In this document: positions 1-34,349 of the stretch, piece by piece
Position numbering within the stretch: position 1 is the stretch's first letter
Layout of the letters: each line of letters starts with the position of its first letter
The notes under the pieces: generated by a model
Databases searched by the model: none
What the model was told of the DNA's origin: nothing
What the model saw: the letters and a program-made list of their open reading frames with translations, nothing else
Translations under genes and position numbers: made by a program
Assembly (NCBI RefSeq): GCF_035046505.1
Contig: NC_089827.1
Coordinates: 58,060,356 to 58,124,355, forward strand
Reading direction: 5' to 3'
DNA from: Tiliqua scincoides
Taxonomy: Eukaryota > Chordata > Lepidosauria > Squamata > Scincidae
Length of the DNA: 64,000 bases

Positions 1-60
1 TGTAAAGAGCATCTCCCTATCCACTCTGTCCATCCCCTGCATAATTTTCATTTTGTATAT
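1..60 (-). mobile_element. CR1 fragment running off the left edge
   Basis: TGTAAAGAGCATCTCCCTAT and the next bases match CR1 at 44029-44075. It is followed by short AT-rich direct repeats (ATATCTAGTACATCAT twice, 86-120). Confidence 0.75.
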
Positions 61-218
61 CATTTCATAATATATCATTTTGTAATATCTAGTACATCAT
101 CTAATATCTAGTACATCATTATTAGAGTCCCAGAAACTCTTTCATAAGTTTAGTGCAACATGATTGGGAAAGAAAGTACTCCTTAGAAACTATCTTCTTG
201 CTCAAGTTATTCCCAGTC

Positions 219-372
219 AGCAGCAACTGTTACCCTGCACATGCCTGATCTTGTCTGATCTCAGAAGCTAAACAGGGTCAGGCCTGGTTAATACTTGGAT
301 GGGAGACCGCCTGGGAATACCGGGTGCTGTAGGTTTATACCATAGTCTTTTGAGACTGAAGGTTGCCAACCA
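219..372 (+). mobile_element. 5S rRNA-derived SINE with LINE-type tail
   Basis: From about 231 to 336 the sequence follows vertebrate 5S rRNA, including the internal control region (AAGCTAAACAGGGTCAGGCC and CTTGGATGGGAGACCGCC) and the 5S end GGGTGCTGTAGG. The differences seen are mostly transitions, several at CpG sites. Positions 337-370 then match the last 34 nt of the window's intact LINE (17276-17309) with one mismatch. Perfect 11-bp TSDs TATTCCCAGTC lie at 208-218 and 373-383. The 5'-most 20 bp fit 5S only loosely. 5S-derived SINEs (SINE3 class) are known in fish, some mammals and lizards. Not a functional 5S gene. Confidence 0.92.
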
Positions 373-1189
373 TATTCCCAGTCTTATCTGATTTCCATAT
401 TCTCTCAAATGGTGTTTTTAGACCCCAGCCTTGCAAGTCTTGTGGAACCCCTGTAGTTCACCAATAAGCCAAGTTCCCTAGACACATCCCCAACAGCACT
501 CCAGTCACAAAGTTGCTGGAATAAAACCCACTGTCTTTACAAGGGGCTCAATCTCTTACTCTTTGAACTATACTAGGCACTAAACTTGCCTCAATGTGCA
601 TTTAGTCAACTATAATGTCCTACTCTAAGGGGGAGAATAATTTTGTCTCCCATCCTTGCCACATCAAAAAAAAGTGTGTTCCCAGAAACTCCAGAGCAAT
701 GAAATTCTCCTAACCACTTGGGCAAGCCATCACAGAGGACAACCTTTACTAAGCAAGTGGTGAAACATACAATGTGAGAACCTACTACAGGTAGTTACCC
801 CTTATCCAGACATCCAAAATTCAGACATTTTTGTTCCTTGTTTACTGTAGTGTGAACACTAGAAGGTCTTGTGTTCATTCCCACGTACAGTGCAGGTACA
901 GGCTATAAGTTCTATTCTCTGCTCTGTGGTGTATACCTGTATACAAATTGTACAATTGTATAGAAATTGTTGAAAAATGTCAAAGGGGGTCACAGACACC
1001 TTTATGGGTAACAGTGAAAAGATCAAGAGGAAGCATTTCTCATTATTTTTATGCAATTATTCAGAAATCCAGACAAATCCAAAATCCAGATACCTTCCTG
1101 TCCCAAGCAGTCTGGATAAGGCAGTGTTCTTCAACCTTGGGATCAGGACCTCAACAGGGTTGCGAAGCCTCAGTTGGGGGATTGGGACA

Positions 1190-1258
1190 ATTTACAGGAA
1201 TGAAATAGGTAAGATCACTGGACTAGATTTACAGGAATGAAATAGGTAAGATCACTGG
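1190..1258 (+). repeat. Tandem duplication, 37-bp period, two units
   Basis: TTTACAGGAATGAAATAGGT and the following 12 bp occur twice, starting at 1191 and 1228. It lies inside a region with a hAT-like start (CAGTGTTCTTCAACC at 1122). No function is apparent. Confidence 0.8.
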
Positions 1259-1427
1259 TTACAGTGAACAGCACTGGGCGGGTGTAATGGGGGTGGGTGG
1301 AAAGAGTCCCAAGAGAGTGCGAAGGAAGGAAGGAGGCATCAGCACAGGGGGAGTAGGAAATAAAGGACCCTGTCCTGAGGACTAAACACAAAGATCACCT
1401 GTAGAGACAAGCTGATTAAAACTGACT

Positions 1428-1740
1428 ACAACCCTAGCCACACTTACATGAGAGTACATGGCTAGCCACACTACAACCCTAGCCACATGGTAGTAAGCCC
1501 CATTGACTAGAATGGAACTTACTTCTGAGTAGACATGCATAGGATTGGGCTGCCAGGCTGCAATCCTATCCACACTTACCTGGGAGTAAGCCCATTGACT
1601 ATAATGGGGCTTACTCCTCAGTAGACTGGTATAGGATTGGGCTGCCAGGCTGCAATCCTATCCACACTTACATGAGAGTAAGCCCCATTGACTATAATGG
1701 GACTTACTTCTGAGTAGACAAGCACAGGCTTGGGCTGTGC
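1428..1740. repeat. Three tandem copies of a palindromic MITE-like repeat
   Basis: Units near 1428-1552, 1553-1644 and 1645-1740. The last two are in register with a 92-bp period (CCAGGCTGCAATCC at 1553 and 1645). Each unit is close to an inverted repeat: GCAATCCTATCCACACTTAC on one side, GTAGACATGCATAGGATTG on the other, with CCATTGACTATAATGG at the centre. The array ends about 60 bp from the SLC25A17 exon 1 donor. Confidence 0.85.
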
Positions 1741-1804
1741 GCCTGATGCAGGGAAGGAAGCCGGGCAGCTTCCGCGATCGCCCGGCCCGCCCCCCGCCAC
1801 TCAC

Positions 1805-1858
1805 CACAGCTCCAGCCACTGCATGGACCAGGCTCTCATAGGACAGCACCCCGGCCAT
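1805..1858 (-). CDS. SLC25A17: SLC25A17 (peroxisomal carrier PMP34), coding exon 1 only
   Basis: The exon encodes 18 residues, MAGVLSYESLVHAVAGAV, nearly identical to the remembered human SLC25A17 N-terminus (MASVLSYESLVHAVAGAV). The ATG is at 1858 reading leftwards, and the exon ends in phase 0 at a consensus donor GTGAGT (complement of 1799-1804). The family is a six-helix mitochondrial-carrier-type protein of the peroxisomal membrane that exchanges CoA, FAD, NAD and related nucleotides. Only the first residues of helix 1 are here; the rest lies left of position 1. The exon sits in a GC-rich block. In human, SLC25A17 is also the neighbour of ST13 on the same strand, which supports the call despite the short exon. 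Confidence 0.88.
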
Positions 1859-2111
1859 AGCTACCCCTTCGGCGCCAACTTCCCCGCTGGTGTGGAAGGA
1901 GTGAAGGGGGAGAAGAGGCCAGGAGAGGGAAGACAGACGGCACGTCACCAGCGCCACCCCCGCCCATGACAGGCCAGCACCACGTGACGGGAGCAGCCAC
2001 CGTTTGTGGCGCCTCAGCCAATCGCAGCGAGTCAGAGCATCAGGACTAGAAAGGGGCTTGTCCTCTCGCCCCCCGCCCACCACGCCAGCCTCCTCTTCTA
2101 CAGACACTCCC

Positions 2112-2125
2112 GTTGCCTTGGCAAC
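2112..2125. promoter_or_regulatory. X-box (RFX-type) palindrome
   Basis: GTTGCC-TT-GGCAAC is a perfect inverted repeat with a 2-bp spacer, matching the RFX X-box pattern. It lies about 255 bp upstream of the SLC25A17 ATG inside the CpG-rich block. Binding is inferred from the motif only. Confidence 0.5.
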
Positions 2126-2351
2126 GGCCTGAGGGGAGGCAGAGGCCCAGGAGTCTCAGGGCTGCCTTACACCAGGCAGCCGAGGGTTTGCAAGCTCTGC
2201 ACCCCCTGGAGGTGCACCCCTACCCAGACCAATGGCACTACTACTACTAGTAGTGTTGTAAGTAAGAAAAGAGCAGGCTTATTGGCCATGGTCTAGTGAC
2301 CTGATGTCATAACCACCAAAGAGGACAAGGCACCCCAAACTATGGGACATG

Positions 2352-2500
2352 CAGGGACATGTGGTGGGTGGGGAGGCGGGTGAGGCAGAGCCTCCCCACT
2401 GGAGTCCTTTGAAAAGCAGCACCGCCGCAGCGCTGCTTTTCAAAGGACTCCAGTGGGAAGGCTCTGCCTCACCCACCTCCCCACCCACCACATGTCCCTG
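2352..2500. repeat. Long near-perfect hairpin (two 69-bp arms)
   Basis: Arms 2352-2420 and 2432-2500 are inverted repeats matching at 67 of 69 positions around an 11-bp loop (2421-2431, ACCGCCGCAGC). The arms start CAGGGACATGTGGTGGGTGG. The element is GC-rich, unlike its surroundings, and lies about 230 bp upstream of the SLC25A17 X-box. It could be a MITE or a young inverted duplication; a transcript would fold into a long double-stranded stem. Confidence 0.9.
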
Positions 2501-2842
2501 GGGAGGCTCCGCATTACCTGCCTCCCCACCCCACCCCCCTGAGGACACCCAGGGAAAATGTGGGATATAACAAAAGCTTAAAAAACACTCAAATTGATTT
2601 CATGTGGTTCAACTAAACATTATATTCCTTATCATCCTATTTAAAACTATATTACATATCATTTATTACATACAGTTTATCAATTGCAAGAAGGCTATGT
2701 GCTGCCTGCCGGGTCCACTCACAGAGAAAAGGGCATTTAAGTTCTTTTCCAGGACACAAGGCTCATAAGAGGACATCTGGTCATCCTGCCTCAGAGAAAC
2801 TGACAATAACTTGTGATCTTGATCGCTGTTGTTTGTTTAAGG

Positions 2843-3069
2843 GAGTGGTTTTCAACCTTTTTTCTCAGGGCACACTGACAAGGTACTAAAATTTTCAAGG
2901 CACACCATCAGTTTTTTGACAATTGACAAGGCACACCATGCTGTTGGTGGGAGGCTCACATCCCTCAATGGCCCTATTAATAAGCGACCCTCCCTCAAAC
3001 TACTGTGGCACACCTGCAGACCATTCACGGCACACCAGTGCGCCACAGCACAGTGGTTAAAAATGGCTG
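2843..3069 (+). mobile_element. hAT-like non-autonomous transposon, family B
   Basis: Terminal inverted repeats GAGTGGTTTTCAACC / GGTTAAAAATGGCTG with near-identical 8-bp TSDs GTTTAAGG (2835-2842) and GTTGAAGG (3070-3077). The interior reads CAAGGCACACCAT, as in the other family B copies (52912-53108 and 60101-60329). Confidence 0.8.
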
Positions 3070-3637
3070 GTTGAAGGAGTATGTGCTCTTTCCACAGCCC
3101 AGTTCTTTTCCTGTTCCAAATTCCTGGATCCTATCATTTCTAAGGGCTGGTGGCTAAGCATTACTGATGCTCAAAGTCTCCTCCTTCCCACAGAAGGAAT
3201 CTGCAGGTGAATTTGAAACCAATCTTGAAGCCCACTCAAAATGCAGCAGAAATTACAATCAGCAAAATCACAAGGGACCCCCTATCCTTACCAGGGGTTT
3301 ATAGAATCCCATGTAGTTGGTCATGTGTACATAGGCATAACAAGAAGTGTCAACAGTAGAGTAAAAGAATATGAGGCACTGTGGGTTGCTACAAGTTGAC
3401 AAATCAGCTACAGCTGAACACATGGCAAAGACGGATTTCTGACATGCACAAGTATTGTCCATGACTACCCAATACCAAACTTGAATTTACAGGGAAGCAA
3501 TAGAGCTACAACATTGAAATATGAACAGGAAGGAGACTGAGATCAGCAATGCTTGGCTACTAGACCTCAGAAATGCTAGGATCTAGGAAACTGGAACAGA
3601 ACTGGGCTGTGGAAAGAAAGCTCATAGTCCTTTAAGG

Positions 3638-4362
3638 CAGTGATTCTCAAACTTTTCAGACTGGGACCCACTTATTATAATGACAATCTTTCAGGACCTA
3701 CAGGAAGTGATTAACCTAGAAGTGATGTCATTGCTAGAAGTGACATCATCAAGCAGGAAAATTTAACAATTCTAGCCACACTTTAATAATAACAACAACA
3801 ACAACAACAGGTATTTATATACCGCCTTTCTTGGTCTTTATTCAAGACTTTATTCAAGGCGGTTTACATAGGCAGGCTTTATTTAAATCCCTTATTAAAT
3901 AGGGATTTTTACAATTGAAAGAAGTTTCTTTCTTTCAAGAACCACTACATTCAGGTGTTTCATTCCGATCTGGCTTCACATTCTGGCCTCCATCCTCCCA
4001 CGCTCAGAGCAGATGGAATAGCTCAGCTTCAGCTTGTCAGCTGCTTCAAGGTCGCACGGTGCTGGTGGCCTCGAACTGGCGACCTTGTGGATGTTATCTT
4101 CAGGCAGACGGAGGCTCTACCCTCTAGACCAGACCTCCTGCCCAGAAGTACCCCCTTTCCCAGAAGTAAGCCAGATTATCATTGTTAAACATATACAAAG
4201 TAGCCTGTTGAAGTAGAGATCTGTAACATTTCCCCAAATGCATTCACATACCACAGTAGCATCAATTCTAATATATTAAAATAAAATATTGAAATATTCA
4301 CCAACCTGAAATTGGCTCGTGACCTACCTATTGGGTCCTGACCCACCATTTGAGAAACTCTG
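3638..4362 (+). mobile_element. hAT-like family A copy with a nested SINE
   Basis: Ends CAGTGATTCTCAAAC and TTTGAGAAACTCTG, with perfect 8-bp TSDs CTTTAAGG (3630-3637 and 4363-4370). A tRNA-derived SINE (about 3782-4142) is inserted in it, so the hAT copy is older than the SINE insertion. Confidence 0.87.
3782..4142 (-). mobile_element. tRNA-derived SINE (GGCAGGAGGTCTGG head)
   Basis: On the minus strand it begins GGCAGGAGGTCTGGTCTAGA-GGGTAGAGCC, with a B-box-like GTTCGAGGCC, and runs to the tail AAGGCGGTATATAAATACC followed by a GTT/ATT-rich simple repeat. The second copy is at 24961-25344. The tail resembles ends used with L2-type LINEs. Confidence 0.82.
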
Positions 4363-4693
4363 CTTTAAGGAACAACAGTGAACAAGATCAGTGGACAGTT
4401 ATTGTCAGTTGCTCTGAGGTGAGATGAACAGACTGTGGTTCTCACCTCTAGTCCTTTAAAAAACCCCATAGTCATGGACTAAAATGTTAGGCCAAATACA
4501 GAAACGCATAATAAAGCTCTTGCAACTGGAAATAGAATTGTTAAAATATTATGCAGTTTGGCTTGCCTCCAAGCTTTGAAACATTATTTTGCAGTAAGCT
4601 AACAGCACATTTTGAAAAACACAAAATGGGTACCCACTATCTTGGAATATCACAACGGGGTGGTTTGTTCAAAACCAACCTTCCTACACTTAA

Positions 4694-4762
4694 CCCATTT
4701 CTGCCCAGCCCACATACACATTTGATCCCTGTTGCATATATGCAAGGTTGGGCAGAAATGGC
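4694..4762. mobile_element. 69-bp TTAA-flanked palindromic MITE
   Basis: TTAA (4690-4693), then CCCATTTCTGCCCAG...GGGCAGAAATGGC, then TTAA (4763-4766). The ends are inverted repeats and the centre has GTTGCATATATGCAA. TTAA duplication is the hallmark of piggyBac-type insertion. Related copies at 21409-21481, 29601-29662 and 40629-40702. Confidence 0.7.
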
Positions 4763-5842
4763 TTAAGTTACTCAAGCCAAAGCCTAGGCAATTTCTGCCA
4801 AAGCAGAAACTGCAGGCAATTCTTGTCTAGTTATCTTACAACGTATTCCCCCCCCCCCCAAGATAAATTTCCACAACCAAACATATTGGACATATTGCAA
4901 AGTGTGGAGACTGGCCTAAAGCAACATGCTAAAATATGTTTTAAACTGGAATAGTTGATTACCCTTTATTTGCAGACAAATCCCTGTACTACCCAATTTT
5001 TCCAAAAACTTTACTCAAGCAGTCTAAAGAAACTATATATAAACTCCTATATAAAATCCCTGTTGGATCAGCCAGACCAATCATCTACATCTGGTTTCCC
5101 ATGGTGGCTGTTTGAGAAGCCCATAAAGCTAGCCCCAAAGCTGTAGTGAACATTACTGAAAACATAAGTGTAGGACCACAGTATGACGATTTCAAGACCA
5201 TTCAAAAAAGTGTGCATGCACACTTGACAGACACTAGTACTACATGGTTGGACAAGACAAGGATCAAGGTATTCTCTATGGTAGCCCTAAAATTATTTGA
5301 ACCGCCTTCCTGGGGAGATCTGAATGGCTTTTTTAAAATAACATTACTACACAAAGTGTTTTCTAAATTATTTTTAGGTGTCTTTTCACGGTATCCTAGA
5401 TGTTTCTTTATGATATGTCCAATAAAATACTGTTTTATGTTTTGTGAGCCAGGTTAGAGATTTAATGGAAAGGTAGAATATGCATTCGTTAAAAACATTT
5501 GGCAGCCTCTTGGGTGAGAAATTTGTTCTTGCCCCAAGTGTGTGGGGAAATGGCAGGATTCATTATGGATATTTGGATAAATTATGGATTCATTATGGAT
5601 AAATGGCATGGATATTTTATTCATTAATAAAATAATTACATGGATTACTATTCTGTTGAGTTCATGCACTTCTCTCAATGACATGTTTAATATAATTTGG
5701 TAATGACTTCTGAACCCTTTTATTTTTTCCATTCACTACTACTGAACTTTAACCACCACTACCTTCTCATATACAATCCCTCTAATGTTGTTCTCCTGGC
5801 TTATTCACTCACCTTTGGCATGGGAAGCAGCAAAATATCCAG

Positions 5843-6045
5843 TTACATGATGAAGTGGTTCAGAAGTCAGACCTGGAAGATCCAGGTTCAAATCCCTGCT
5901 TAGCCATGACACTTCCTGGGTGACTTTGGGCCAGTCACTATCTCTCAGGCTCACTTACCTCACAGGGTTGTTGTGAAGACAAAAGGAGGGAGATTTATGT
6001 ATACCACCTGGACTCCACGGAGGGAGGGTAGTTTTAAAATGTGAA
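5843..6045 (+). mobile_element. MIR-like tRNA-derived SINE
   Basis: B box GGTTCAAATCC at 5885-5895, then TGGGTGACTTTGGGCCAGTC and CTCACAGGGTTGTTGTGAAG, the conserved core seen in squamate MIR-like SINEs. A second copy lies at 20210-20415 (minus). Intergenic between SLC25A17 and ST13. Confidence 0.78.
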
Positions 6046-6969
6046 AAATAAGAGCTGAAGAAGCCAATTCCACTATTTTTGCCATGCAGGGATCACTTGT
6101 AGAATACATATCAACCTGGTTCAACAAGATGTGATTAGACTGTGCATTTTCCAAGGGTCATATACATTCATGATGGGTACCAACTACATCTTTTCAGAGA
6201 TTTGGAGCAGCTACTGTAGAATCATCACTATGCATGGTAAACATTTCTGTGTTTGTACCTCTGGTTTTAAATAGCTTTTGCAGGTTAATAGTGCTGATGC
6301 AAGTACCTATAACCAGGGCAGGGACATTATAGGAGATAAGGCTTCCCATTGTCCTTCACAGAATTAATTTTAACACACATTTAAATGGTGTTTTTTTTTC
6401 CCCAAGTGTGTGGGTCCCCTCTTCAACACACTTAAGACAATTTTTTTTTTAACGTTTTACTTGCAAGTCAATTGACAAAACTAGAAGCTAGTCAAGGTTC
6501 AATTTCCTTGTACTGGGCTAGGGGAAGTGGCTGCAATTTTGCACCCCTCAAATTACATCTGTATGTTTATGACTGTGGACACGTTTATGACATTTATGCT
6601 ATGACTGTGGGCAAGTGCTCACCTCCAGACTACCAGAGGGCTAGTGCTAAAGAGAATGGTGCTGATCATTTACGCATAGCCTCCAACAGCTGTCGTCTTA
6701 AGAAAGCTAGAGAGGGAGGAAAGAACTAAAAACATGTTTTGTAACACTTATAAAGGATTTCAGCATACAAATTCTTCCTTGCCTGGAACTTCAGATATGC
6801 TTATTTCAGTTTGCCCAGGATTTTTTTCAATCAAAATGAAGACCTCCAATTTCTTTATGACAGGATGACTGTTAGGAGTACTTGAGCTTGCAATAGCTTC
6901 CAATTCTTTTGTGTAAGTTGTACAGTACTTAAAACAAGATTAACCAAGAGTATTCTCCAAAACCAGTCT

Positions 6970-8325
6970 TTTATTTTTCAAGGCAACTAGAAGTATTTTT
7001 CAGAACTATTTCTCAAGCACAAATTTATTCATCTCTGCTTTCATTTGAGAAAAAACTCTAGGGTTTATTTTTAGAATCTTTTGAATTCCTAAACCAATGC
7101 ATGTTTTAATTAAAAAAAAAAACCCACTTATGGATTCAGACAAAATCACAATAGCACAGAACAGAAAACATTCCAAAGCTGTAGAAGTGACCAAGACCTA
7201 ATTATATTCAGTTTTCCAACATTAAAAGCAGAAAATAGAATTTTAGTATAGACAAAGATTCAGTTGTATTAGTATCAGTGAACATTTCAGCAAGGTGTTC
7301 AATGAATATACAAGCTGTGATTATACTTAATGTGTGCCATTTCTAGCACAGACATTTCTTCTCCCTTCCATACTCAGCCATCCCTGTGACATTATGAGAT
7401 TAGCAACATACTATAAAACCAAAGTTAAAGTCAGATAACTGGGGAATGTGGAAAACTGATATCACATCTTTATGTTTTGGGCTTATTAGGACTCATGAAC
7501 TCAGAATTTCTCCAGTGTTTTTGCATTCTGAACTGTTCATGCAATGGATGAGGGACAGTGAGGAGAACCAGTTTGTATCCTCCTGCAATATTAAGCCAGG
7601 CCACACAGTTGAATAATCAGTACAATAGAAATTGAGATCTGTCAGCTTATTTATGCTAGGGATAGCCATTTATAGAATCTCTTATGCACTGATAGAAATG
7701 ATTAACATGTTACTCTGCTTAACACAGAGCTGAAAAGTAATTCAACCTCAATAGCATTTGTACCAACATACTGCAAGCCAAATCAAACAGGAACGAACAT
7801 TTCCAATCGCTGCAGGCATCTGATCTTTGAAGAGTTTAACCCACCCTTGTGAATGTAAAAATGAACACAAATTATGTACTATTACTTCCAGTTAAAATAA
7901 AAAAGAGACCATAGAATCTCTTAAGCACTGTTAGAAGTTTTTACCCAAGTTAATGGACAGCAGAAACCCAGTCATAGAAAGAACCACCATCACCCCACCC
8001 CACCCCAGTTTTCCCCACTACATGTTCTGGTACAATCTACTGGAAGATCAGATTAAGACTAACACAATTTAAGAATAAAATAATATTGTGGAGTAACTCA
8101 CTCCTGGGCAAAGGCAGGAAGTGGATAAAATTATTTTTTTGAAATAAAAACAGAATACAATCATGAACTGACTGCCATTCATTTCTAAGTGTGGAGGGAG
8201 GAAGAAGACGGATTCCACCCAGAGCACTCCAGTTCTTTTGAGAATCAGAAGTACAAGGGTTGGTGTTATTGCAACATTCGGTAAGTAATCAATACTTCCC
8301 CCAACTCTTGCAATGAAAGGGGATT
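6970..8325 (-). other. ST13: Likely ST13 3' UTR with candidate poly(A) signals
   Basis: AT-rich, repeat-poor sequence directly after the ST13 stop. Minus-strand AATAAA motifs lie at 7064-7069, 7024-7029 and 6970-6975 (plus-strand TTTATT), giving a 3' UTR of roughly 1.3 kb if used. AT-rich DNA yields such motifs by chance, so the real end is unproven. Confidence 0.4.
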
Positions 8326-33636
<25,311 letters not shown>

Positions 33637-33825
33637 GGCGGCCCTCACGCCTCAGCCGCCACCACTCGCCAGGCGAGCGACACTTCCCAGCCTGCCCCGC
33701 GCCTCGGTGTCGCGCGCGCCCCCTCCCGGCTCCGCCCCTCCCTCACGCCAGATACCGTTACTCTTGCCCCGCCCACTTTTCCTCCCGTCACAGTGCACTC
33801 CTGATAGGCCCCGCCTCAGGGGTCC

Positions 33826-33840
33826 GGAACCTTCTAGAAA
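33826..33840. promoter_or_regulatory. Perfect three-pentamer heat-shock element
   Basis: GGAAC-CTTCT-AGAAA reads nGAAn-nTTCn-nGAAn without a mismatch, the HSF trimer consensus. It lies about 190 bp upstream of the ST13 ATG and about 450 bp upstream of the XPNPEP3 ATG. ST13 is an Hsp70 co-chaperone, so the site makes biological sense, but binding is inferred from the motif. Confidence 0.6.
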
Positions 33841-34071
33841 CGGAATTTTAGTCGTCCTTCACAGAGCCTGTTTCTACCTCTCTCTGGACCACCGTCTCGG
33901 ACACCAAGACTGGCTTAACTTGACTCATCGGAACGAAGGGGGCTTTAAAAAGCGCCCTTGACGCCTAACGGGAGGCGTTTATTGAATCAGGCGTCGTAGT
34001 TAGACACCTGAAAAACTACCTTCACGGGACGCTCTAGGAAGTGGTGGCGAAAGTCAATGCCCCCGTTGAGT

Positions 34072-34079
34072 TGACGTCA
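34072..34079. promoter_or_regulatory. Perfect palindromic CRE (TGACGTCA)
   Basis: An eight-base CREB/ATF consensus with no mismatch, 217 bp upstream of the XPNPEP3 ATG and 436 bp upstream of the ST13 ATG. Full palindromic CREs are concentrated in vertebrate promoters, which makes a real site plausible. Confidence 0.5.
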
Positions 34080-34288
34080 TCCAAGTGCGCCTGGAAGGGA
34101 GAAGGTCCCCAAAAGTGCCAGTGGTGCCTAGTGTGGCCATGCTTGTGGCTTGAGGCTGCTGTGGCCATGCTGGGGGGGGAGGGGCCAGGAGGAGGAGGGG
34201 AGTAGCAGAGGGGGGGACTGAACTGGCTTCTCTGCAGGGCTCACTCTGTAGTGGCAGGTGGTACAGTCCTTGCAGGTGGGGCTCAGCC

Positions 34289-34349
34289 ATGGTGTGGCTC
34301 CCAGCACAGAGGCTTATCCCAGCTGTAAGGGGCAAGTGCAGCTCTTCAG
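34289..34349 (+). CDS. XPNPEP3: XPNPEP3 exon 1 (residues 1-21, mitochondrial presequence)
   Basis: Encodes [20 protein letters not shown] plus the first base of Gly21. Compare human MPWLLSAPKLVPAVANVRG: the M-WL...L-PAV..RG pattern is shared. Kozak context gccATGG is good. The donor GTCAGA is canonical but weak. It gives phase 1, which is what exon 2 needs; the nearby GTAAGG at 34325 would give phase 0 and break the frame. Confidence 0.72.

Larger units (their letters stand above)
1745..2150 (-). promoter_or_regulatory. SLC25A17 CpG-rich promoter and 5' UTR
   Basis: This GC- and CpG-rich block surrounds SLC25A17 exon 1 and contrasts with the AT-rich DNA on both sides. Visible motifs upstream of the ATG are an E-box CACGTG at 1981-1986, a CCAAT at 2018-2022 (plus-strand orientation) and a palindromic X-box GTTGCCTTGGCAAC at 2112-2125, which fits the RFX consensus. 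There is no TATA box. The transcription start cannot be fixed by eye. Confidence 0.7.

Noticed and set aside
231-336. Functional 5S rRNA gene
   Set aside because: The 5' end is eroded, there are several substitutions, and a LINE-type tail plus 11-bp TSDs follow; it is a SINE.
1122-1400. hAT-like element starting CAGTGTTCTTCAACC
   Set aside because: Only a left-end-like motif was found; no matching right end or target duplication, so no full element is called.
1658-2107. 149-codon minus-strand frame across SLC25A17 exon 1 as one protein
   Set aside because: Only 1805-1858 is coding by homology; the rest is 5' UTR, the donor and intron in a GC-rich block.
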